Of a stretch of DNA of 64,000 nucleotides, positions 33,047 through 43,713 are shown piece after piece. Source of the DNA: Avena insularis. Lineage: Eukaryota; Streptophyta; Magnoliopsida; Poales; Poaceae. The stretch covers positions 160,348,731 through 160,412,730 of the forward strand of contig CM042693.1 of NCBI GenBank assembly GCA_023614405.1, read 5' to 3'. A program made the position numbers and the translations under genes. The notes under the pieces are model-generated. The model did not search any database. It saw only the letters and a list, made by a program, of their open reading frames with translations, and was not told the origin of the DNA. Positions within the stretch are counted from its first letter, which is position 1, and every line of letters begins with the position of its first letter.

Positions 33047-34433
33047 GATGGTAATGTAACCATCTATAAAGGTCGATTTTTCGCAAAGAGGTTTCAAAAA
33101 ATTCAAGGAATTTACTACGATGAGTCATTCTCTCCCGTAGCGATGCTAAAGTCGGTTAGGATTATGTTAGCAATTGCTGCATATTTCGACTATGAGATAT
33201 GGCAGATGGATGTCAAAACTGCGTTCCTCAATGGAAACATTGAAGAAGAGTTGTATATGACACAACCAAAGGGTTTTGTCGATCCTAAGGATGCTGACAA
33301 GGTATACAAGCTTCAGCGATCCATTTATGGACTGAAGCAAGCATCCCGGAGTTGGAATCTCCATGTTGATGAGGTGACCAAAGAGTTTGGATTTGTCCAA
33401 ACTTCCTGAGAGGCTTGTTTTTACAAGAAAGTGAGTGGGAGAAATGTGGCATTTCTAATATTATATGTGGATGACATATTACTGATTGGAAATGATATAG
33501 ATCTTTTAAACAGTGTTAAAAGTTATCTAAACAGCAAATTTTCGATGAAGGACCTAGGTGAAGCGTCATACATATTAGGCATAAAGATCTATAGAGATAG
33601 ATCAAGACGCCTGATAGGGCTATCACAGAGTACATACCTTGATAATATTTTAAAAAAGTTTAAAGTGGACGAAAGTAAAAAGGGGTTCTTACCTATGTTG
33701 CAAGGCAAGACATTGAGTAACTCAAAGTCCGGCTACGGCGAAAGAAAGAGAGATAATGGACAAGATACCCTATGCTTCAGCCATAGGCTCTATCATGTAT
33801 GCCATGCTATGTACAAGACCGAATGTGGCACATGCTATTAGTTTGACTAGTAGATACCAATCTGATCCAGGTACGAAACACTGGATAGCGGTCAACAATA
33901 TCCTTAAGTACTTACGAAGAACTAATAAAATGTTTCTCGTGTACGGAGGTGAAGAAGAGCTCATCACTAAATGTTATGTTGACGCTAGCTTCGACACTGA
34001 TCCGGATGACTGTAAGTCTCAATCCGGGTACCTATTTCTCATGAATGGAGCAGTAGTCAGTTGGAGGAGTTTCAAACAAGCCATGTTGGCGGGATCAACA
34101 ACGGAGGCCGAATATGTTGCTGCTTCGGAAGTAGTTTGGATGAAGGAGTTCATAACCGAACTAGGTGTGGTTCCTAGTGCATTGGACCCAATGGTGATCT
34201 ATTGTGACAACAATGGATCTATAGCCAATGCCAAGGAACCAAGGTCTCACAAAAATTCCAAGCATATTAAGCGCCAGTTTCACTCCATCCACGAACATAT
34301 CAAGGATGGAGATATAAAGATTTGTAAAGTACACACAGATCTCAATGTAGCAGATCCGTTGACTAAAATTCTTCCTAGGGCAAATCATGATCAACACCAA
34401 AACTCCATGTGTGTTAGATTTATCACTATGTAA
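33047..34433 (+). pseudogene. Copia C reverse transcriptase / RNase H
   Basis: Starts abruptly at DGNVTIYK in the RT domain where B1 ends. Motifs in order: AMLKSVRIMLAIAAYFDYE, WQMDVKTAFLNGNIEEELY, SIYGLKQASRSW, a TGA near 33407-33409, then YVDD (33464-33475), a frameshift near 33725, and RNase H with CYVDASFDTD, STTEAEYVAASE and VHTDLNVADPLTK. The stop at 34431-34433 lies about 30 bp before the LTR. The single Copia frame is broken by at least one stop and one frameshift. Sequence is closest to A2 by eye. Confidence 0.88.
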
Positions 34434-34465
34434 CTAGATTATTGTCTCTAGTGCAAGTGGGAGAC

Positions 34466-34613
34466 TAAAGGGAATATGCCTTGTGAGGCAATAATAAAGT
34501 TCTTATTATAAGTATTCCAAGTATATGATAGATGTTTATTTTGCATGCTATAATTTTATTAATATAGAATCGTTAATACATGTGTGTTTAATAAAAAATA
34601 GAAAGCTCCTAGG
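34466..34613 (+). repeat. Copia C 3' LTR, left fragment
   Basis: Starts TAAAGGGAATATGCC after the PPT GCAAGTGGGAGAC; the canonical start would be TG. Cut at 34613 by B2. It continues at 42655 after one copy of the CTAGG duplication. Confidence 0.82.
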
Positions 34614-34759
34614 TGAAGGAAATACGCCCTAGAGGCAATCATAGAGATGATTATATTTCTTAAGTATCCATGAGTTATTGTAATGTTCCTTGAATATCCA
34701 TATTATTCAAGGAAACATTAATACATGTGTGTTTAATAAAAAAATAGAAAGTTCCTAGG
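34573..34759 (+). repeat. Short tandem duplication across the C/B2 junction
   Basis: A unit of about 145 bp beginning TTAATACATGTGTG (34573 and 34718), containing the end of the C LTR fragment, CTAGG and the start of the B LTR, occurs twice. B LTR starts are at 34614 and 34760. The second copy continues into the full B2 LTR. The two units differ at a few bases. Confidence 0.85.
34609..34613. repeat. Target site duplication CTAGG of B2, left copy
   Basis: CTAGG precedes the first B LTR start (34614) and appears again at 34755-34759 in the tandem duplication. It matches 42655-42659 after the B2 3' LTR. Confidence 0.88.
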
Positions 34760-36037
34760 TGAAGGAAATATGCCCTAGAGGCAATCATAGAGATGATTAT
34801 ATTTCTTATGTATCCATGAGTTATGTATCAGGCAACTTGTATTGATTGACAATTATGTGAATTGTTTGTGAAACTCTTTACTTGTATGGTTATTTAAGAG
34901 TTGTCCCTAGTCGGAGTTCATGTGAGGACACACGTGAATATTAGACTAGCACATCGATTGTTGATGACTATGATTCGCAAGTCATAGACATGGAGATGTC
35001 AAACCAATGATGTGGGCACATGTTATGAACATGGGGTTGGACTGACCCAACTTGAGACGGGCAATTAGTTGCAGCTCTCTCTCTACACATCATGTACGTT
35101 TTGTCCTTAGACCTGAGATTGTCGCATGTACTTGAGATGTGGATCGACCTACTTTGGGGCTATCAAACGCTGCACCGTAACTGGGTAGTTATAAAGGTAG
35201 CTTTCGGGTTTGTCCTGAAGCATGCTACAAGGCATGGTCAATCAAGATGGGATTTTCCCCTCTCTACTTGAGAGAGATATCTCTGGGCCCCTCGAGTGAT
35301 CGGATCCAGAAATGCATGGCCATGCTACATAAGGTTAATAGTTAACCTAGTAAAGGGATTCCGAGTTACGGTATCAAGAAAGAGAGGTCAGCTTGGAGCT
35401 AGACCAAATATCGTGAGGCAAAGGGAAAGACATGTACTAAACCTTGTGATGGTTCGTCCGATATGATCTTTGTATGCGTTTAGAAGTTGGCACGTCTTGC
35501 TAGAGGCCGCTACCAACTATTGACAGAATAAGTGTATTCGTGTCATGTCTACACGTATTTGAACCTATAGGGTCACACACTTAAGGGGCTGGAAGCCTAA
35601 TGAGGATTTGATCCGAATTAGACCAGGCTTAGGCTACTAATGGGCTGCTAATGTAGAAGCCCACTAGGGAAGCCTATATAAGAGAGGGTGGGGCGAGCTG
35701 ACCAGGGTTAGACCTTAGACCATTCTCCTCAGCCGCCACTCCTCACGCCTGTGTTGCACGTGCGGACCTAGCAGTCCGGCGTCTGACGCTTCCACCCTGT
35801 ACGTGTGGATACCTCGGAGGCGCTGCATCTGTAGCGTTTGGACGAGCCGTGCAAGGGGAGCTGCTCGTGGGACGAGAACAAGGAGGAGACGTGGAACGTC
35901 TGCACTGCCTCGACGCGCTTCATCAATTCCGCAACTGCGCGTCTAGTGGTAATCCCGTGATCTATGACAACAGTATTCCTGGTTTACGTGGTAGAAAATT
36001 TTGATTTGCGCTAGTGTAGCCTACCTGTATCCCTTCA
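34760..36037 (+). repeat. Copia B2 5' LTR
   Basis: 1278 bp from TGAAGGAAATATGCCC to CCCTTCA. It lacks a short segment (about 24 bp) present in the 3' LTR after ATGAGTTAT. TATA box TATATAAGAG at 35675-35684. Confidence 0.9.
35675..35684 (+). promoter_or_regulatory. TATA box of B2 5' LTR
   Basis: TATATAAGAG followed by AGGGTGGGGCGAG; conserved in all three family B LTRs. Confidence 0.7.
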
Positions 36038-36038
36038 G

Positions 36039-36051
36039 TGGTATCAGAGCC
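36039..36051 (+). other. B2 primer binding site (initiator tRNA-Met)
   Basis: TGGTATCAGAGCC one base after the 5' LTR. Confidence 0.93.
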
Positions 36052-37417
36052 GATGTTGTTCAGTTATAGGTTCAGGATGGTTGCATATGGTGATATGCAT
36101 ATTGATATGAATGATGTGATCGTTTATATTGCGGTGGTTCAGGATTGATCTATGATCTTCCTTTCCATGATCGTGATTCTGAGGTTGTCGAACGACTTAC
36201 CCCTACCGGTCGGCTTCCACCATCGGGGTAGACAGTGACACATAAATCCTGCTGAATCACGCGAAAATCAATATGATTGATCGAATCAGAACCTAAATCT
36301 AAAATCGTTGTACCGTGATCAAAGGAGTTTGGTTAGATCGTAACAACAGACGGTTTATGGTAAATTTGATTTGCCGATCAAAATCCTTAAAGAAAATTGT
36401 GTAGATACCGCGAGGGGCGCTGCCCCTTCGAACCCCGCAGGGGGAGACCCCCTAGACCCCCCTTTATCGTAGCCCCTTTTGTATCTCATTAAGGTAACTA
36501 GGTGCTGCGAGGTCACATGATCCGGTAGAATGCGATTCTATGCATAACTTGTTTTTGCAGGATGTATGTGATCATTATGGCCCATATATGTATGTGATTC
36601 ATGTATGAAATTTATCATGACCTACGTGTCGTGAGTAGGGCAACACGGCTGGAGCCATGTGTGTTGTCAATTATTGTAATGGCATGCATGCCAACTTGTG
36701 ATGATCCAAATTCTATGTAATTTGATTAGTAGCTGTTAGGAGTAATAGCTTGTATTAGTTCTTGGAGGACTCATCACTTGGAGGATGGCTCACATGGAAC
36801 ATGAAGATGGAGATCATCATGGTGGACAGGTTCTATGGCGATGGAGATCACCATGAGAAAATGGGTCATACTGTGTCACATTTATGTGAATGCTATTCTT
36901 ATGCGTTTTAATACTATGCATGCTTAGATGATAGAAGTAGAACGATCCCTCAGAAAGTTTAAGTTAAACCATGCCCTCCCAACCAAACCTTGCACCATCC
37001 TATGCCTTGTACAATCGTTGGTGGGCCTATGAAATTAGGGTGCCGCGGTTTTCCTTGGTTGGATGGGTTTATATCGGATACCTACACGCATAAGGGTTGG
37101 TGAGCTTAACAAGGTCATCTTAACAGTTAAGGACCTTGGGGCATAAAGGTTGGGCGCCTAGTTTTGACATAGAGATGTCACCCAACAACAAGAGTCATAT
37201 GTGATATGATTAGCAAGTGTTGCTTACCGATTTACCTTTCTTCTAGCAGTGATGCTAAAGCTCACTAGTCGAGTTGTTAATTGTGGATCTTGAATCACTT
37301 AGTATCAATAGAGGGATATTGATTTAAGTGGGAGTATATGCTATTAAATTGTTTAATATGTTTTACTCTTTCATGGTTACATGGCTTAGTATTTTGCATG
37401 TTTTCTATTGTAGATCA
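36052..37417 (+). other. B2 untranslated leader with paired hairpins
   Basis: 1.4 kb between PBS and the gag ATG with no long ORF. Two adjacent GC-rich hairpins at 36414-36426 (GGGGC, GCT, GCCCC) and 36440-36452 (GGGGG, AGA, CCCCC) are followed by ACCCCCC. Their position fits dimerisation or packaging signals described for BARE-type Copia leaders. Confidence 0.75.
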
Positions 37418-37825
37418 ATGGCACCGAACACTACATCACCTTTCTCTTTTCGTTCGATTCTTGACAAAGATAAACTAAATGGAACAAACTATTCAGACTG
37501 GGTCCGTAACCTGAGAATTGTTCTTAGGTCTGATAAAAAGGAAACGGTTCTGGATATCCCAACCCCCGATGAACCTGCTGATAATGCATTTGCTGCCCTC
37601 AAGAATGCCTACAAGAGAGCATGTGATGATTCTCTTGAGGTTAGCTGCCTTATGCTTGCATGCATGGAACCTGAACTCCAAAAGAAGTTTGAGGATCAGG
37701 ATGCGTACGATATGATCGTTGCGCTTAAGGACATGTTCCAAGATCAGTCAAGGACTGAGAGGTACAATGTTGCCAAGTCCTTTGTCGAATGCAAGCTGGC
37801 AGAGGAGCAACAGAGGCCCATGTGA
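37418..37825 (+). pseudogene. Copia B2 gag, N-terminal part
   Basis: The ATG at 37418 follows TTGTAGATCA, the same context as the A1 gag start, and gives MAPNTTSPFSFRSILDKDKL. The longer frame from 37328 is leader read-through. Gag motifs include NYSDWVRNLRIVLRSD, ALKNAYKRACDD and ERYNVAKSFVECKLAE. Near 37803 the sequence loses bases relative to B1 and the frame shifts, ending at TGA 37823-37825. The product would be the capsid part of the particle protein. Confidence 0.88.
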
Positions 37826-38222
37826 TCAAAATGGTTGGTTACTGTGGACTTTGGAAAAGCTTGGTTTTCCACTAGGCCAAGAGTTGGCCACTGACTTCAT
37901 TTTGGCGTCTCTTCCATCCAGCTATGGGCAGTTCATTTCGAACTACCATATGCATGGGGTGGAGAAGGGCCTTAATGAATTATGTGGGATGCTTAAAACA
38001 GCAGAAAGTGACATGAAGAAGTGTGCAGGGCATAGCCATGTGATGGCTATGCAGAACAAGCCTAGCTTCAAGAAAAAGGGTACTTATTGGAAGAAGAAGG
38101 GCAAGGCTAAGGATACGATCCCTAAGTCTGCACCCAAGGAAAAGGCTGGACCTGCAGATGACACTGAGTGCTTATTTTGTCATGAACATGGCCACTGGAA
38201 AATAAACTGCAGCAAGTACTAG
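37826..38222 (+). pseudogene. Copia B2 gag, C-terminal part with zinc knuckle
   Basis: After the frameshift the register is restored near 37850 (LEKLGFPLGQELATDFILAS). It contains SNYHMHGVEKGLNELCGML, a Lys-rich stretch and the zinc knuckle CLFCHEHGHWKINC. It ends at TAG 38220-38222, where B1 has CAG. This is the nucleic-acid-binding half of Gag. Confidence 0.87.
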
Positions 38223-38228
38223 GCTTCT

Positions 38229-40004
38229 TTGAAGAAGTGTGGAAGTAAGAGTACTTCCCACTCAGGTATGCTTGTTGTAAATGTTGTGGACATTCTTCTC
38301 GCTGATTCCTATGTTAACTCTTGGGTATTTGATACCGGATCGGTTGCTCATATTTGCAATTCGATGCAGGGGCTAATAAGGACTAGAGAAGTGCAGAAAG
38401 GCGAAGTGGATTTTCGCGTCAGAAATAAAGCAAGGGTTGCTGCATTGTTCGTCGGCGTCATACAACTTCACCTTCCGTCAGGATTTATTATGGAATTGAA
38501 TAATTGTTATTACATTCCTAGTATGGCTCGAAATATTTTATCACCTTCATGTTTGATGAGGGATGGTTATTCATTCGCGAGTGAAAACAATGGTTGTGTA
38601 ATCTCTAAGAATTATATGTTTATGGCTAATGCTCCCATTGTGAATGGGTTATTTATTTTAAATCTTGATGATGCATCTGTTTACAATGTTAGTGCTAAAA
38701 GGCTTCGGCCTAATGATTTGAGTCCTACCTATTTATGGCATTGTCGTTTGGGGCATATAAGTGAAAAGCGCATGAAGAAGCTCCATGGTGATGGTCTTCT
38801 AACTTCGTTTGATTTTGAATCATACGAGACATGTCAATCTTGTTTACTTGGAAAGATGACCAAGTCGCCTTTTTCGGGTTTACCCGAGAGAGCGACAGAC
38901 TTGTTGGAACTCATACATACTGATGTATGTGGACCAATGAGCACTACAGCCAGAGGAGGATATCACTACTTCATTACTTTTACTGATGATTTCAGTAGAT
39001 ATGGTTATGTCTACTTGATGAGGCATAAGTCTGAAACTTTTGAAAAGTTCAAGGAGTTTCAGAGTGAAGTAGAGAATCAACGTGGCAAGAAAATAAAGGC
39101 CTTGCGATCTGATCGTGGAGGTGAATATTTGAGTCACGAATTTAGCGATCATCTTAAGAGTTGCAGAATTGTTCCACAACTTACGCCGCCTGGAACGCCT
39201 CAAAGGAACGGGGTCTCCGAACGGCTTAATCGAACTTTGTTGTACATGGTTCGATCGATGATGAGCCAGTCGGATTTGCCATTGTCATTTTGGGGTTACG
39301 CTCTAGAAACAGCAGCTTTCACACTTAACAGGGTACCATCTAAATTCGTAGTTAAGACACCATATGAGATGTGGACTGGAAAGAATCCCAGTTTGTCTTT
39401 TATAAAGATTTGGGGTTGTGATGCATTTGTCAAGCGACTTCAGTCGGACAAACTAACACCCAAATCGGATAAGTGCATTTTCGTGGGATATCCGAGGGAA
39501 ACCTTAGGTTATTACTTCTACAACCGAGAAGAGGGCAAAGTGTTTGTCGCTCGTAGCGGTGTTTTCTTAGAGAAAGAGTTTCTCACAAAGGGAACAAGTG
39601 GAAGGTTGGTGCGACTTGAAGAAGTTCAAGATGAGCCAGTTGGGGATGCTTCTACAAGTGATGCTATTGTAGCAGAACAAGTTGAGGAACCCGTGGCAAT
39701 AGAAGCACCACAACCACGAAGGTCGGATAGGCTCTGCGAAGCGCGGGAATTATTATTGTTAGACAATGATGAGCATGCGACCTATGCAGAAGCGATGGTG
39801 GACCCAGACTCTGAGAAATGGCTGATCGCCATGAGATCCGAGATAGACTCCATGGGAGACAATCAAGTTTGGAACTTGGTTGACCTGCCTGATGGTTTTA
39901 AAGCCATCGAGTGCAAATGGATCTATAAAAAGAAGATTGATATGGATGGAAATGTTCACATCCATAAAGCTCGACTTGTTACAAAAGGTTTTCGACAAGT
40001 TTAA
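38229..40004 (+). pseudogene. Copia B2 protease-integrase-RT start
   Basis: A 591-residue open frame in register with the gag before the TAG. Protease active site DTG at residues 35-37. Integrase zinc domain H171, H175, C202, C205. Catalytic triad D232, D295 and E331 with 35 residues between the last two (DX35E). GKNPSLSFIKIWGCDAF marks the integrase C-terminal region, then an acidic linker and the RT start (NQVWNLVDLPDGFKA). It ends at TAA 40002-40004 (CAA in the parental codon). Protease, integrase zinc and DDE residues all look intact, the best preserved Copia integrase in the window. Confidence 0.93.
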
Positions 40005-40784
40005 GGAGTTGACTACGACGAGACTTTCTCGCCCGTAGCGATGCTTAAATCTATACAGATAATTCTATCCATTGTTGCACATTTCGACTATGAAATATGG
40101 TAGATGGATGTCAAGACAGCTTTCCTAAATGGAATCCTTACTGAGGATGTGTATATGATGAAGCCCGAAGGTTTTGTCGATCCAAACAATGCTGGAAAGG
40201 TATGCAAACTTCTGAAGTCCATTTATGGGCTGAAGCAAGCATCTCGGAGTTGGAACATTCGATTTGATGAAGTTGTAAAGGAGTTTGGCTTCATCAAAAA
40301 TGAACAAGAACCTTGTGTTTACAAGAAGGAAAGTGGGAGAGCGCTGGTATTTCTAATCTTATATGTAGATGACATATTGCTGATTGGAAATGACATTCCT
40401 ATGCTCGAGTCTGTTAAGACCTCATTGAAAAATAGTTTTTCGATGAAGGACTTGGGAGAAGCGGCATATATTCTGGGCATCAAGATCTATAGATATAGAT
40501 CAAGAAGGCTAATTGGATTAAGCCAGAGTACATACATTGACAAAGTGTTAAAACAGTTCAGCATGGAAGAGGCTAAGAAGGGGTTCTTGCCCATGTCTCA
40601 CGGCATTAAACTCAGCAAGACTCAGTGTCCTTCGACTACTGATGAGTGTGAGCGCATGAGCAGGGTTCCATATGCTTCGGCTATTGGATCCATCATGTAC
40701 GCAATGATATGTACTCGCCCGGATGTTTCCTATGCTCTAAGTGTTACGAGTAGATATCAGGCTGATCCAGGTGAAGGTCACTAG
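40005..40784 (+). pseudogene. Copia B2 reverse transcriptase
   Basis: Continues RT with DYDETFSPVAMLKS. TAG at 40101-40103 (CAG in B1) precedes MDVKTAFLNG, then SIYGLKQASRSW and catalytic LYVDDILLIGND, to TAG 40782-40784 at a Trp codon shared with B1. Otherwise in one register. Confidence 0.91.
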
Positions 40785-40787
40785 ACA

Positions 40788-41342
40788 GTGGTAAAGAACA
40801 TCCTTAAGTACTTGAGAAGGACTAAGGATGTGTTCCTAGTTTATGGAGGTGAGGATGAACTCAGTGTAAGGGGTTACACAGATGCGAGTTACCTTAACGA
40901 CTCAGATGATTCCAGATCGCAATCTGGTTATGTGTTTGTCATGAATGGTGGTGCTGTGAGCTGGAAAAGTTCCAAGCAAGATACGGTGACCTCTTCAACA
41001 AAAGCTGAATATATTGCTGCCTCGGAGGCAGTAAAGGAAGCTGTTTGGATTAGGAATTTCCTGATCTCTCTTGGTGTGGTTCAGGGCGCGTCCAATCTCA
41101 TGGACGTTTATTGTGACAACAATGGTGCTATTGCACAAGCCAAGGAACCTAGACATCACCAAAAGAACAAACATATTCGCATGCGTTACCATCATATTCG
41201 AGAGTTCATTGAGGATGGTAGTGTCATGATATGCAAAATACATACGGACTCAAATGTTGCTGATCCTTTTACAAAGCCACTCCCGCAGCCTGCGCATGAG
41301 GCGCACGCAAGAGCAATAGGTATTAGATACAATCTAGATTGA
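40788..41342 (+). pseudogene. Copia B2 RNase H
   Basis: Continues the RT register after the TAG: NILKYLRRTKDVFLVYGG, RGYTDASYLNDSDDSRSQSG, TKAEYIAASEAVKEAVW, DVYCDNNGAIAQAKEP and ADPFTKPLPQP. In STEAEY the expected Ser-Thr-Glu has become Ser-Thr-Lys, altering a conserved RNase H acidic position, and one Ser codon is missing just before it. The stop lies just before the PPT and LTR. Confidence 0.89.
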
Positions 41343-41349
41343 CTCTAGT

Positions 41350-41362
41350 GCAAGTGGGAGAC
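41350..41362 (+). other. B2 polypurine tract
   Basis: GCAAGTGGGAGAC directly before the 3' LTR at 41363. Confidence 0.85.
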
Positions 41363-42654
41363 TGAAGGAAATATGCCCTAGAGGCAATCATAGAGATGAT
41401 TATATTTCTTATGTATCCATGAGTTATTGTAATGTTCCTTGAATATCCATATCAAGCAAATTGTATTGATTGACAATTATGTGAATTGTTTGTGAAACTC
41501 TTTACTTGTATGGTTATTTAAGAGTTGTCCCTAGTCGGAGTTCATGTGAGGACACACGTGAATATTAGACTAGCACATCGATTGGTTGATGCTATGTTTC
41601 GCAAGTCATAGACATGGAGATGTCAAACCAATGATGTGGGCACATGTTATGAACATGGGGTTGGACTGACCGAACTTGAGACTGGCAATTAGTTGCAGCT
41701 CTCTCTCTACACATCGTGTATGTTTTGTCCTTAGACCGGAGATTGTCGCATGTACTTGAGATGGATCGACCTACTTTGGGGCTATCAAACGCTGCACCGT
41801 AATTGGGTAGTTATAAAGGTAGCTTTCGGGTTTGTCCTAAAGCATGCTGCAAGGCATGGTCAATCAAGATGGGATTTGCCCCTCTCTACTTGAGAGAGAT
41901 ATCTCTGGGCCCCTCGAGTGATCGGATCCAGAAATGCATGGCCATGCTACATAAGGTTAATAGTTAACCTAGTAAAGGGATTCCGAGTTACGGTATCGAG
42001 AAAGAGAGGTCAGCTTGGAGCTAGAACAAATATCCTGAGGAAAAGGGAAAGACATGTACTAAACCTTGTGATGGTTCGTATGATCTTTGTATGCGTTTAG
42101 GAGTTGGCACGTCTTGCTAGAGGCCGCTACCAACTATTGACAGAATAAGTGTATTCGTGTCATGTCTACACGTATATGAATCTATAGGGTCACACACTTA
42201 AGGGGCTGGAAGCCTAATGAGGATTTGATCCGAATTAGACCAGGCTTAGGCTACTAATGGGTTGCTAATGTAGAAGCCCACTAGGGACGCCTATATAAGA
42301 GAGGGTGGGGCGAGCTGGCCAGGGTTAGACCTTATACCATTCTTCTCAGCCGCCACTCCTCACGCCTATGTTGCACGCGTGGACCTAGAAGTCCGGCGTC
42401 TGACGCTTCCACCATGTATGTGTGGATACCTCGGAGGCGCTGCATCTGTAGCGTTTGGACGAGCCGTGCAAGGGGAGCTGCTCGTGGGACGAGAACAAGG
42501 AGGAGACGTGGAACGTCTGCACTGCCTCGACGCGCTTCATCAATTCCGCAACTGCGCGTCTAGTGGTAATCCTGTGATCTATGACAACAGTATTCCTGGT
42601 TTACGTGGTTGAAAATTTTGATTTGCGCTAGTGTATCCTACCCGTATCCCTTCA
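41363..42654 (+). repeat. Copia B2 3' LTR
   Basis: 1292 bp, TGAAGG to CCTTCA, followed by CTAGG. Differs from the 5' LTR by scattered substitutions and small indels. TATA box at 42292-42300. Confidence 0.92.
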
Positions 42655-43713
42655 CTAGGTATGTCTCTCTTATAAATTAGCTTGTTGATTAATAAGATGA
42701 TAAAGGTTTCCTGATCATGGATATTGGATGTTGTTAATAACAAGGTCACAACATTGTTGGAATGATGTGATGGACATTCATCCGAAGTATAGCATTACGA
42801 TCAAAGTCATTGTGTTTATATTGCTATAACATCATACGAAGTAATCCTAATCCTTCAACCATGAGATCATGTCAATCACTATTACTGGAAGAGTATCTTG
42901 ATAACATCAAATGTCACACCGTAACGGGGTGACTATAAAGGTGGTTTCAGTGCTACGAAGGTGTTATGTAGAGGCTCATGGATCAAGAGTGGAATTTGTC
43001 CATCCCTATGACGGATAGATATACTCTGGGCCCTCTCGATGATATCACATTAGTTAGCTTGCAAGCAAGTGATGTGATCACTAGAATGTTATATCACGGA
43101 AACAAGAAAAGAGTGCATATCGGTAACAAGATCAAACTAGGTATGGTGATACCGATGATTGAATCTCGGACATGTAATATATCACGAGACAAAGGGATTA
43201 AGTTACTAGCATAAAAGGTTCTCACGGTCACAGAAGTCATCGTTGAATGTGTGGGAGTCAGTATGGATCTCCAGGTCACGCTTCTGATTATTGATCCGAG
43301 AAGGGTCTCGATCATGTTTGCATTATTTGCGAACCGTAGGGTGGCACACTTAAGGGATACCAACACCATTTGGAGCATATGTTCTAGACCAAAGAATTAC
43401 AAAGCGCAGGAATTATTTCACTAGACACCAGAACTGTTTCGGGTGAAATTGCTGAAATTGTTTCTGCATGTGAAATTGAATAGTAGCAAGGGGTTTAATG
43501 TGAATGTTTGTTAATTGATGTAGTTGACAAAATTCTGAATAAATAAAAGAAGTTTTATTTAATGAGAGATTACATTAAATTTGGGGGAAATTTAATGGGA
43601 ATTTGAGTGGGATTTTGAGTGGAGAAAATGGTGAGGCAATTTGTGAGTGGGAGCTCCACTCACATGAATAGAGGGAGGGGTGGGGGCAGCCCCCATGCGT
43701 CGGCCACCCCATT
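42655..43713 (+). repeat. Copia C 3' LTR, right fragment
   Basis: Begins with the right CTAGG duplication (42655-42659) and continues the C LTR: sections such as TCTGGGCCCTCTCGATGA and a CATGAATAGAGGGAGG block near 43662 parallel the A2 LTR (TATA-like CATAAATAGAGG). Stops at 43713, where the Tekay-type LTR starts; CCATT (43709-43713) is the presumed target duplication. Confidence 0.8.

Larger units (their letters stand above)
34614..42654 (+). mobile_element. Copia B2, nearly full length
   Basis: 5' LTR (34760-36037, plus a partial duplicate from 34614), PBS, leader with hairpins, gag, protease, integrase, RT, RNase H, PPT and 3' LTR (41363-42654), flanked by CTAGG. This is the most complete Copia in the window. 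The order protease-integrase-RT-RNase H is diagnostic of Copia. Coding is broken by a frameshift in gag and stops at 38220, 40002, 40101 and 40782, mostly C-to-T or G-to-A changes. Confidence 0.92.
33047..43713 (+). mobile_element. Copia C, truncated and interrupted by B2
   Basis: Pol remnant 33047-34433 followed by a 3' LTR that starts at 34466, is interrupted at 34613 by B2 and resumes after the CTAGG duplication at 42655-42659. It is then interrupted again at 43713 by the Tekay-type array. The rest of the LTR is presumably right of the window. C is related to family A in RT sequence but has its own LTR (TAAAGGGAATATGCC start). Confidence 0.83.
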
